DNA of 64,000 nt from Ilyonectria destructans (Eukaryota; Ascomycota; Sordariomycetes; Hypocreales; Nectriaceae). The stretch spans positions 248,001-312,000 of the forward strand of contig JAHEWK010000036.1 in assembly GCA_020740775.1 (NCBI GenBank). The letters run 5' to 3'. This document shows, in pieces, positions 55,088-64,000 of this stretch. Under the pieces are notes generated by a model. The model made no database searches and was not told where the DNA came from. It worked only from the letters and a program-made list of their open reading frames with translations. Position numbers and translations under genes: made by a program. Every line of letters begins with the position of its first letter. The stretch's first letter is position 1.

Positions 55088-57865
55088 ATGGCTTGGTAAA
55101 TGGAGGAATTCATGCCACCGCGAAGATGCCCACTGGTAGAGTTCGAGAAGCTGTGGTTTCAACTTGGTTGGAAACGCCCCGTCCAGGCCATATGTTGATG
55201 CGCGCTGTAGCGGGCGATGCCCACTCTGCCACGCGAAGACAACGTTCCGGTCTGCTCTTTCGCTCTTATCGTCGAAACGATTGAATGGCTGATGCACCTC
55301 GCGTACATGTTTCTCAGTTATGCCAATGCACAAATGGCGAAATTGCTGCGAGTTCACAGACTTTCCCCATACCTTCAAGGTTGCAGCTTTGAGAATTGCA
55401 GTCAATCGGCCGGTTTGCCACGGTTTGCTCCCTAGATTTGCATCAAGACGAAAGAGAAGCGGAGACCCTGTGCCTCCTGTATGAAGCCCATCTCTCCTCT
55501 CTCGATGCAGCATGTCGACAAACGGCCGGACGTAGACAAGATATTTATAGAGCAGAAATCCAACCTGGGCCGGCAGAAAGCGTGCTACGATAAATTCCCT
55601 GTTTGTTGATCTCTTTGCCTTGTGGTGGCGCACCACGTACATCATCGACCTGTTGTAGATGTATATACCCCTCGGAACGAACTCTCCGTTGACGCAGTAC
55701 AGACTTAGTAATTCCGAGCACCGCGGTTTTTGGCCACCTGCGCAATCCAGACAGCCTAGAGCGGCGCCACGGAATGCCTCTTCTTTCTTGAAGTATCGGA
55801 AGATCGCGCTCCAGTCCCAGCTGTCGCGTCGGAAGAGCGCATTGCGGCGGGCCTTGCATGCTCTGTCGCACAACTCGAGGTACGCTTTATCGAGCTTATT
55901 TTCAGGGTGCAACACGAATGAAAACCCATTCTCGTGGTTGGCAATATCGTCTTTGATTCGGGCAAAGTCAATAGCCGGGTCCCACCCAAACATAAGCTCA
56001 GTGCAGAGGCGAGTGGCTTCTTCGATGAAGTGTTCAGGCAGGAGTCGAAACTGGCCCATTGAAATCTCAATTTTGTCTCCAAGAGAGATCTTTTGGCCAT
56101 CATCGCTCCAGCGTAGAAGAAAAGGCGGTGTGTCTGATTGAGACATGACGCGACCAAAATTTCGGAGGCTGATCAGCTCTTCAAACGGCGATTGCGATCC
56201 CATCACCATATACCGCTTGCGTATGGGCTCGAGCCGTTCAAGTTGCTTGATGCGTGGTCGGCGCGTGATGCCCAAAGTAGGGTACGCTCGGAGCGGGAGG
56301 GCCCTTTCAAGGAACAGGAGCCTGAGAACATAGATCAGACCAGAGAGGTGCGGTGTGTATGACCTGGCTGGGAGGAAAGCTTTTGATCGCTGTGAAAATC
56401 CCAGGATGCCGCTGAAGTAGATCAACACCGTAGAGCTTGGTTGGCCATCTATCAGAGGTTCTGTGGCTAGCGCCAAACTTAGGCCAAGAAGGAGCTCAAG
56501 TAGCTCATCGGGCGATCCTTCAATAACAGTATCCTCGCCTTGATTAGCAGCAATAAGGTCCTCTTCGTCCTCTTCAGTCAGAAATTCTTCATCGCCGTCT
56601 TCTTCTTGGTCATCTTCTTCAACATCGTCGTCATCGTCATCATCGTCCTCGTCATCGCCGCCATCCTCACTACAGTTCACGTCATCGCCGATAACGTATT
56701 CATGTTGAGGATAAGGTAGTGTCTTGTGTAAGCCATCGGATCCGAACACAACCCAGGATTCATGGTTCCATATCCTTTCCAGAAAGCGCAGTTGCTTCCT
56801 GTTCAATTTAATACCCGCCACACTTTCTCGAATGCTCCGAGACATTCGGTATGCTCGGAATTCCAAGGCGATACATCGTTTGAATAACAAACGATACTTT
56901 CTTGTAGTCGAGAGATTTCGGACGAGTGTGAAAGGCTTAGGGTAGGTCGACAAGGCCCGATTGCTTCTGAGCCAACAAAGGATGCTGCGACTCGTCTTGC
57001 GCGCTGTCTCCTCGCATCGATCCAGCATCGTGTCGACCATGTTGAGGATCGCGGCGATTTTCCACTCGTCGTCCGCTGGACTCAGGAGATCTCCACCAAG
57101 GCCACAGACACTGCGTCGGCCGAGAATGTGAGCCTGGCCTTGGGATTGAGATGGCATCTCAATAAGAGCCGCGAGTACCTCACGGCGGTCGCTGTCCTTG
57201 TACGTCTCATCCCAGCCAGTCCTTTCTATCCAGGGCCGCTGCTCCGCAAACGTCAGTGCTGTTGAAATTGGACCTGCTTGTTCTAGAGACATATCGCTAG
57301 ACCCTTGGTCTCGGTTGTGTTCCCGTTCAAGGACAGATCGTAGGTGGTCTTGAATATCTTGGCTGTCGACTGGTCGGATCAGGCTTCCATGTCGTTCGAT
57401 GATCCAATACTCTCGATTGGGCCCAGTCGCCCATGTCTGCAGAAAGACATACTCGAATAGCTCGTCAATATCGCGACGACCTTGGGCCGTTACGTAGTTC
57501 GGGCATTGACTACTCAAAGGGTCGGAGAAATGGCGTCTCATAGACTGAAGACTGATCGTTCGGAAGCCACACTTGCTGCAAGCGAAACCGTCATAAACCC
57601 GCAGTAGGTCGTGTTCAGGAGAGCCGTCTGCGCGGGGAGTGGCCTTGTCGGGATCGCGGAGACTAGGCTGGGGTAGGGTTTTGAGGAATCGTGTCAGTCC
57701 CTTCCTTGCTTCTTCTGGGATGTTGTGTTTGTCCCGGAGGTGCGTCGTAACCCGTGAACCCTTTACGCACAGAGCATATTCGCATTCGTCTCGGAAGCAG
57801 ATCAAGACTTGTGCCTCCTGGTCGACAAATAAACCAAGGTTGGTCAAATACTCCGGGTTTCGCAT
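55076..57865 (-). CDS. OrsD-like protein with tyrosine-recombinase-like C-terminus
   Basis: 929 residues in one exon from the ATG at 57863-57865. The N-terminus has the OrsD/DUF3505 pattern: LICFRDECEYAL, SRVTTHLRDKH, then the second finger ACSKCGFRTISLQSMRRHF. A long acidic run (GDDEDDDDDDDDVEEDD) follows at about 400-430. Near the C-terminus QFRHLCIGITEKH, then SGHRPLQRASTYG, places R843, H883 and Y892 with the R-H..GH-(9)-Y spacing of tyrosine recombinases. The last codons are GGG TTA GGG TAA, telomere-like sequence, so the natural C-terminus (larger in relatives as I recall them, some with helicase parts) is probably lost. Its biological role is unknown. Confidence 0.78.
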   Translation of the reverse strand: MRNPEYLTNLGLFVDQEAQVLICFRDECEYALCVKGSRVTTHLRDKHNIPEEARKGLTRFLKTLPQPSLRDPDKATPRADGSPEHDLLRVYDGFACSKCGFRTISLQSMRRHFSDPLSSQCPNYVTAQGRRDIDELFEYVFLQTWATGPNREYWIIERHGSLIRPVDSQDIQDHLRSVLEREHNRDQGSSDMSLEQAGPISTALTFAEQRPWIERTGWDETYKDSDRREVLAALIEMPSQSQGQAHILGRRSVCGLGGDLLSPADDEWKIAAILNMVDTMLDRCEETARKTSRSILCWLRSNRALSTYPKPFTLVRNLSTTRKYRLLFKRCIALEFRAYRMSRSIRESVAGIKLNRKQLRFLERIWNHESWVVFGSDGLHKTLPYPQHEYVIGDDVNCSEDGGDDEDDDDDDDDVEEDDQEEDGDEEFLTEEDEEDLIAANQGEDTVIEGSPDELLELLLGLSLALATEPLIDGQPSSTVLIYFSGILGFSQRSKAFLPARSYTPHLSGLIYVLRLLFLERALPLRAYPTLGITRRPRIKQLERLEPIRKRYMVMGSQSPFEELISLRNFGRVMSQSDTPPFLLRWSDDGQKISLGDKIEISMGQFRLLPEHFIEEATRLCTELMFGWDPAIDFARIKDDIANHENGFSFVLHPENKLDKAYLELCDRACKARRNALFRRDSWDWSAIFRYFKKEEAFRGAALGCLDCAGGQKPRCSELLSLYCVNGEFVPRGIYIYNRSMMYVVRHHKAKRSTNREFIVARFLPAQVGFLLYKYLVYVRPFVDMLHRERRDGLHTGGTGSPLLFRLDANLGSKPWQTGRLTAILKAATLKVWGKSVNSQQFRHLCIGITEKHVREVHQPFNRFDDKSERADRNVVFAWQSGHRPLQRASTYGLDGAFPTKLKPQLLELYQWASSRWHEFLHLPSHGLG

Positions 57866-58199
57866 TTTGACTGGCTATTGGGATTGAGGATGATTGTAGT
57901 CTTATGTCTGATTGATCAAGATCGGGATATGGTGATGTATAGCTGCATTCAATAAAAAAGGAATGAAGATCTAGTTAGTAAATACCTGGCTCTGCTCCGG
58001 GTACCGAATTGGGGTACCTTAAGTACCTCTGCCTGCTGTGAATAATTTTCCCCCTTACCAGGGTCTATCAACCTGTTATGTTTGGTGCACTATCATCAGA
58101 GGAAAAATGTAGGGATTGTAGCATGGTAGTAGCAGAAAAAGCAAGACGACGCACTATAGCGTCGACAATACAATACAATAATGTGATGATGGCTTGAGG
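57866..58199. other. Upstream of the OrsD-like gene
   Basis: No gene; probable promoter, moderately AT-rich. Confidence 0.5.
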
Positions 58200-58847
58200 C
58201 TAGCCATTAGAAGACCCTGTCGAGTGCACAGACAAAAGTCCTGTAATTAAACGCAATAAATATGGGTATAGAGCGGACTTCCTGCGTGCACGGACGAAAA
58301 GGGTGTATTTTGACGAAATACTAAGGGATGTGACAGCGTGCACGGGCCAGTTTGTGTGTATTTTGTCAAAATACAGCGCACCCTTAGTACAGTAGGGGCC
58401 TTTGTGGAAGAACTGCTGGTACAAGACTCCACTTCTGCACGGCATATTTTCCTGTTCTTCTCTGGCCTGGCTTGCGGATCGCCGGCCTCCCTTGCGTTCT
58501 TGTCTCAATCCGTGCTCTTTCTTGAAATGTTCCCATATTCTCCGTAACGTAGACCCAACGTACGGACAACCTTCCACAAGCGTACAGCGTAACCCGCCTG
58601 TGAAAACGTCGCCCAACCCTTCGAATGGCATACTATCATCGGGTGGAATAGCCAGATCACAAAGCTGCTTGTAATCTGGGATGACGCCGAGGGAAGATGC
58701 CCACTGCTCAGCGTGTTTGATCTCATTCTTTGTGAGCTGATGAGGGATGGCTCGAAGGTGGGGTGCAATCTTACAACCAACAAGACGTATGGCACAGGAG
58801 CGACACCGAAGAAGTTGGAAGTCAGGTAGGAATGTAAAATACTCCAT
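58200..58847 (-). pseudogene. Second OrsD-like N-terminal fragment
   Basis: From the ATG at 58845-58847 the frame shows the OrsD pattern again: LLRCRSCAIRLVGCKIAPHLR, written here as LLRCRSCAIRLV and GCKIAPHLR, then GGLRCTLVEGCPYVG, IWEHFKKEH and RSGVLYQQFF. After about residue 150 the sequence becomes unrelated. Only the two zinc-finger-like repeats of the family remain, so it is a 3'-truncated copy, clearly diverged from 55076-57865. It lies in the same orientation. Confidence 0.7.
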
Positions 58848-59742
58848 TGTGTACAGCGCTGTTGGTTCATACAGATATAATAAGAGTGCAAAGTTGCAGC
58901 GCGCATCAGTATGTTCTGGGGGCCGCCTTTTCTACTGCCTTAGTCTGTACTTGCTTCTTTCCAGCCGCTTCGTATCTGTATCTCTGTAATAAGTTGTTAA
59001 GCCTTCACCCAGGGTAACGGTTGTGTGATTCGCTCTCAGTAGGAAGTGTACGCCTCGATCTCGAACTAATTGTCGACACCCTATAATAATAATTGTCGGT
59101 CCCCCCTGTTAGTGACTATGGACCCACTTCTGCCCAGGATTGTGCTTGGGTCTCAGACTCGCTCGTCGGTCTGAGCATAGAGGCCTCTGATACTGAACCT
59201 GTAATATCCCTATTGACACTGGTATTAATTCTACAGTAATTCTACAGTAATTCTACAGTAATTCTACAGTAATTCTATAGTATATATACATTATAATTAC
59301 ACATTATCCAGACCCTTACAACCCTCAGCTATTTACACAATTTACTTATCTACATTTAATTATACTATAACCACAGACAACCCGGAGCATACTTGCTTTT
59401 GTGCAGCGGAGTCAGCCAACCACCTCATTCGTCCGCAATAGCAAGCCTCCCCTGTCAATAGAGGAACATCAAGAATCAGAGCCAAGGACGAAGATCCACA
59501 TTATTACCACAATACGAACAGTATGATAGACAGACACTATAGATTTAGTATCGCATAATAGCACGTACTCACCTGGCAACTTTTCAGACTTACCGGGGCC
59601 CTCTAGGGCGAGAAACAGGAATCGTCGGCACCCTACCCCCAAGTTAATCGTCCCTACCCCATGTCCTGCTAGCGTCACTGTGGCTTCACATACAAAATTA
59701 ATCGTCGGTTATAGTGCCGACGCGATCATTGAGTCTTAGGCT
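58848..59742. other. Intergenic, possible LTR debris
   Basis: GTCGACACCC and GTCGGCACCC words recur near 59070 and 59625 and an inverted GTGCCGAC near 59718, which may be old LTR ends; I could not define an element. The tandem repeat 59226-59282 lies inside. Confidence 0.4.
59226..59282 (+). repeat. Tandem 11-bp repeat (ATTCTACAGTA), five units
   Basis: Four identical units and one with a T, directly followed by TATATACATTATA. Confidence 0.95.
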
Positions 59743-60459
59743 TCAAAGCTCGGACCACTTAATCCCTGTCAACACCAAGTTTTGAAGTCTGAAGTCCTTC
59801 CAATAAAGCCTAGGAGTGAGTGCAATAGGCGAAGAGCAAAGAGAGAACGAGCCAGGCTCGAGTGCAAACTCAGATTCAATATCGGATAGAACTTCTTGCC
59901 GGGAATCGTCCGATGAATTAGGATTGGTAGCCAAATCATCATCATCCAAGGTGAGAGCTGAGAACCCGGGGATAGACTCTTGGGGTCTTCCATTGAAAGG
60001 CAGCGGGCTTGATTCTGAGGTATCTGCTACCACAATGGTTTCTTGTGGCTCCGCCAGCTGCCCGATCCGCGGTGAGGACCTCTCGATGCGTCCAGGTCTT
60101 GCATCATGTCGCGCTCGTCTCGACGATAGCGTTCTGCTGGTAACCGTGGTGGCTTCCGAGACAGCTCTTGTCGCCGGGTGGACGGCGGGCAATAAATGCC
60201 CATCATGCAGCCTTGGACTCCGACGCCTTGATTGTTCTTCGCATTCTTGGTTGGAGAAGGGTGCTTCAGTAGCCGCAACGGCCTGCGGAGATCCTCCAAC
60301 AGTTTGATCTGTGCTGTCGACCAGCTGGACGAGTTGGTTCGTTAGGCAGTCTTCACGGTGTTGAGCCTGGTTTGCTGTACGAGCTTGTAGGCGGCGAGCT
60401 TGTGCCCATTCCCGCTTGCGTCTCTTTCGTTCCTCGGCAGAAACGGGGGCAGGAGGCAT
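59743..60459 (-). CDS. Unrecognised protein with basic N-terminus
   Basis: About 238 residues from the ATG at 60457-60459. The N-terminus is strongly basic (PVSAEERKRRKREWAQARRL), similar in character to the basic N-terminus of copy A at 43291-47190. The rest is polar and low in structure, with an acidic patch (LTLDDDDLATNP). It may be the N-terminal remnant of a member of that large family, cut near 59743. No function is assigned. Confidence 0.45.
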   Translation of the reverse strand: MPPAPVSAEERKRRKREWAQARRLQARTANQAQHREDCLTNQLVQLVDSTDQTVGGSPQAVAATEAPFSNQECEEQSRRRSPRLHDGHLLPAVHPATRAVSEATTVTSRTLSSRRARHDARPGRIERSSPRIGQLAEPQETIVVADTSESSPLPFNGRPQESIPGFSALTLDDDDLATNPNSSDDSRQEVLSDIESEFALEPGSFSLCSSPIALTPRLYWKDFRLQNLVLTGIKWSEL

Positions 60460-61130
60460 TGTGTGTCTGGCAGACTGCAAAGAGAATAGAGATAGAGAGA
60501 AGGGAATGAAGACGAGTTACGTGGAATTGACGGACTGTTCTCTGCATTCGATTCCAATCATTCATTACATTTAATTGCGATAATCCTTCCTTGAACCTCA
60601 AATAAGCAGGATCAACTGGGAACCGCGGTATGAGGCGTTCGTATTCGCCAGCATTGCTTATCTTTAAGTTTCGAGTGGCTGACAGCCAGTGTCATCATTG
60701 GGCCACAGAAGCGTTGAGGCTTGCCGCAGGGAATCAGGATGCTTAAATAGGAAAAAGTTCGCAAGCCACAGCGGGCAACCAAATAAAGGTGTTCGGTATT
60801 GCGTATTAGGGATGCCTGACGTCGGCATTCTTATCCCAGGAGTGTTCACCCAAAGTTTAGTTCTCGGCACTGGGTAAGTGCTTGCGAGGATCGGACAATT
60901 GGATGCAATCCATCTCCAACTGGCGAGCCGGCCGCAGACAATGGGTTAGCATTCAAGTTTCTGCAGTGCAAAGTACACAATAAGCCCAGGGTTCGGTCAG
61001 CTGGTTAGCTAAAGCCGTGCGGTTTAAAAGATAGACTTAAAGACGGATTATCAATTAGAAATCGAATAACATGATAGTATGATAGTATGGTACAGGGTAA
61101 GTGCATTTTGACGGCACTCTCTCCTGGCAT
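60460..61130. other. Intergenic
   Basis: No gene. A short direct repeat (ATGATAGT) occurs near 61070-61090. Confidence 0.5.
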
Positions 61131-61360
61131 GACAAGGATATTGTCGACGTCAAGAGTTGATCGGATTGGCTGACGGTGACATGGATACTGTCGACGTGAA
61201 GGCATATGCTGATTGGCTTACATCCGATGGGCTGCCGCTAATACCAGAACTGTCTAGTGAGTGGAGCTGTCAGGGATAGTGTAGACTCCATCCCCAATTT
61301 TTATTGGCTTTGAAATCTGACAAGGATACTGTAGACGCCATGCCTGGCTCGTATTGGCCA
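61131..61360 (+). promoter_or_regulatory. Four-fold module GGATA - 29 nt - ATTGGC
   Basis: GGATANTGTNGAC is followed by ATTGGC (a CCAAT box on the other strand). GGATA starts at 61136, 61183, 61274 and 61324, and ATTGG starts exactly 29 nt later at 61165, 61212, 61303 and 61353. The array ends about 320 bp before the HET gene start codon, so it may be its upstream control region. It could instead be an old minisatellite. Confidence 0.6.
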
Positions 61361-61680
61361 ACTGCAACCAGGGGTCTAACGTCGCTGACCAGGGATTGCC
61401 GATGGTTTTGGAGCACCATTTGAGACTTGCACCTCGTTTTGCGTCTTTGATCGGGCATAAAAGGTTGACATATAATTGCAAAAAGATATTTCATTAAGTT
61501 TAAAATACTTTGAGGCTTTCTCTATCGATTGATCTAGTTTTTACGTTGATCAGAGTTGTGCTGGATTTTACGCGTATTTAAATATAAGATTTCCAATGCT
61601 CTCGAAATTTCACCAAGTCTCACACGACACACACCAACCCACGCCGCACTTACACCACTGATCATTGATCTGTGATCGGC

Positions 61681-64000
61681 ATGAGATTTCTACACTGCCC
61701 GGTGGGGTTCTCCTCCATGAAGGCGGAGCAATGTCAGCACGGAGGAGGATCAACCCGGCCCCCCATGGCTGCGCCCCTCGTTGCCTTTCCTGAGTTCTTT
61801 ATTATTAGTGTGCCTAAGAAGAAGCTTAAAAAAACACAGAACCTAGCTTCGTGGATATCATCACACGTGACGGAAATGAAGAGCTTCTTGAAAAAAGTCA
61901 GTCGCAAGAGAAAGGAGGACGAGCAGGCTTCTCGGCCGCCCGACATGACCCCAGGGCCTCCGCAGGCAGCATCAGCTTCAAAGCATCGTTCACAGCTTTC
62001 AGAAAATTCCAAGCTGGCGCCAGCTTCGTTGCCCAGTCAGCAACCTTCTTCAAGAATCCCCCGACAAAAAGCGTCGGCTTCGAAGATTAGTCTGTGGCCT
62101 TCAAGGAACTCAAAGTCAGCGCCAACTTCGAATCCTGGTTCACAATCTCGTCAAGGACAACAGAGCAGTGGTCCTTCCCGGAGCCGGGATCACCGTCTTC
62201 CAAGACCGACCATGCTAGACCTGGGGAACAACCTGTTCCTGACGTCACATGGTTCTCTCCAGGAGGCTTTAATGCTGATGAAACAACCGGCAACAAGCCC
62301 CAAGTCACAGGACGCTGGCGACCTCATCGCCTTCTCAACGAATGACATTTGCCCCGTCTGTCGCAACTTCGATCCCCACCAATTTACGTCAGACTGTGGT
62401 TCGCCGCTGGGACCGTGGGCCCCTCTGGAGTACGAAGTTCCCGAGGAGACGGTATCGGGGAGGATCGTCGTGAAGGACTCCAAAGACTTAATCGCAGCCG
62501 CCGAGAGAGACTGTCTGTTCTGCCTCATGATCCGCGTGGGGCTGGGGACTACCCGCCCTGGGTGGGAGAAGGAGAACTCATACATGCACATCTACCTCGC
62601 AAATGGTCTGCCCTTGATTGTGCGCTTGGAATTTGGAGCAACGGCCGCGTTTAAGATTCCAAGGGAGCAGACGCTTAGTCTCGGCCTGGACGTGCCAGAA
62701 GATCAAGCCGATCCAGAGTATCTCGTCTCTTATCTGGAGGCTGGAAAAGAGCCTATAGAGATTGAGATCTATCGACCAGTAGTGCCTGCTGACCAGCTAA
62801 CCGTTGGTGGTGAGTTTTTCAGGAATAAACAAAGCTAAGATACAACTAGCTAATGAAAGATATCTAGATGTTGCTTTGGGGAAATTACTGCAGCATGTGG
62901 GCTTTGGGACACCCTTGGCGGAGCATTCTGGAGACAAACAGAGCATCGACTTCATCAAAGAAAAGATTGGGACTTGTGTCAACCAGCACAAGTGCGGGCA
63001 AGACGGGGCCGTACCTACGCTGCCAGACCGCGTCCTCTGGATCGAAGCCAACAACGCTAGCACCATCAAGCTTCTGGAACCAAAGAACATTCGCGCGCCG
63101 TTTGTTGCGCTCAGCTACTGCTGGGGCCCCACGGATGCGCAGACATTCATGACGACAGCGAACACGCTCAAGGCTATGAAGAATAGCATCGAGTACCGTG
63201 GCTTACCGCCCCTCTTCCAAGACGTAGTTGATGTAGTGCGACGGCTCGGAATCGAATATCTCTGGATAGATCGACTTTGCATCATACAGGGCGACGACGC
63301 TGACTTTCGCACTCAAGCCCCCAAGATGGGCGAAATCTACGGAAACGCTACGGTGACGATTGCGGCTGCTTCTGCTACGACGGAGAACGATCGTATCTTG
63401 TTGAAGCGGAGCGATAGAATGGTATCTGGCGATATGGGCATAGATGTCAGTAACTTTGGCTCCATGAAGCTCTCGTTTCGGGAAGTGTCGCATGAAGTAG
63501 GCAAGGAACACTCTGGGGGCGACTATGGCAAGATGTCGACGAGGGCCTGGATCTGGCAAGAACGTCTCCTTGCGGCGAGGACTGTCTTCTTCACACCCAG
63601 GGCGCTCAAATTCGAATGCCGCTGCCACTCTTTTTGGGAGGGATCTGATGAGGACCACGCCTGCCACTCCTGGTCTGCGAAGCTGGACAAGATGGATCTG
63701 GTCTCCTGGACGATCCTGGTGGAGGAGTTCATGCGTAGAGACATCACGCGCCCGTCCGACCGTCTACCGGCCATGGAAACCGTCATGAAGCGCGTCGAGA
63801 AGAACACAGGATGGACGCCGTGCTGGGGCCTGTGGACCAACAGCATGATCGAAGGCCTGGCTTGGTCATCATATGGACCACTGAGGCAAGACGCCCACCA
63901 GTGTCGGATGAACCCAGGACACTACGCCCCAACGTGGAGCTGGGCCAGCGTGGACGGCCCGATTGACTACTCGGCGATGCAGCCGGCTCCGTTGATGGGC
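61681..64000 (+). CDS. HET-domain protein (heterokaryon incompatibility type), partial
   Basis: Exon 1 (61681-62809) and exon 2 (from 62868; intron 58 nt, GTGAGT..CTAG) stay open to the window end. The N-terminal 180 residues are Ser/Pro/Gln-rich with an internal repeat (ASASK..NSK..AP). A CPVCRNF..C module precedes a globular region. Exon 2 has the HET core in the usual order: PFVALSYCWG, LPPLFQDVVDVVRRLGI, YLWIDRLCIIQ, MGEIYGNATVTIAAAS and TRAWIWQERLLAARTVFF. HET proteins trigger cell death or sense non-self in many filamentous ascomycetes. The start could also be a later ATG near 61764, because the first residues are not conserved. The 3' end lies beyond the window. Confidence 0.88.

Noticed and set aside
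59069..59745. Solo LTR
   Set aside because: GTCGACACCC/GTCGGCACCC words hint at LTR ends, but no clear TG..CA borders or target duplication were found.
40806..60459. A Starship-type giant element
   Set aside because: No DUF3435 captain gene or 5' boundary was seen. The block consists of separate truncated elements in different orientations.

Overview
The window is genomic DNA of a filamentous ascomycete (Pezizomycotina). The evidence is short GT..AG introns of 44-117 nt in most genes, fungal-only protein families (2EXR, GPR1/FUN34, DUF3716, DUF6594, OrsD-like, HET), conidial-type C2H2 regulators and typical fungal transposons. I cannot name the genus. Exon boundaries were placed by hand from splice signals, frame continuity and family resemblance.

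1-7.4 kb holds host genes: the tail of an unidentified gene, a 2EXR protein, an acetate-transporter-like gene with two frame breaks, and a secreted cysteine-rich GPI-type protein. 7.8-19 kb is a clean nested insertion. An F-box-like gene is split by a hAT element (8240-17602) with an exact 8-bp target duplication. The hAT transposase is itself split by a three-gene, integrase-type DNA transposon (8851-13372) with 39-bp inverted repeats and an exact 5-bp duplication. Removing each element on paper restores the frame of its host.

19-30 kb returns to host genes: a TPR-MYND protein, two divergent genes sharing a zinc finger and a GRTYGAR motif, an FlbC-like regulator and a multi-pass membrane protein. 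Between them lie a pogo/Fot1 relic and a 262-bp MITE. 30.8-39.9 kb has a GMC oxidoreductase relic, an intact Tc1-type element, a four-finger C2H2 regulator, a small conserved cysteine-containing protein and a kinase fragment.

40.2-60.5 kb is an accessory, repeat-built block. It contains a broken alginate-lyase-like gene, two diverged members of a very large unrecognised protein family, a Gypsy fragment with gag and pol in one frame separated by a single UAG, and a LINE whose C-terminal part resembles a restriction-like endonuclease. That LINE abuts degenerate telomere-like repeats. Next comes an OrsD-like protein ending in a tyrosine-recombinase-like region, then a second OrsD-like fragment. 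The layout resembles an old chromosome end now inside the chromosome. 61-64 kb has a four-fold repeated upstream module and a HET-domain gene that runs off the window.

The best candidate for an undescribed system is the element at 8851-13372: a DDE integrase, a DUF3716 protein and a protein with a SUMO-interaction-like motif, carried between perfect TIRs and dense in the palindrome CGTACG.
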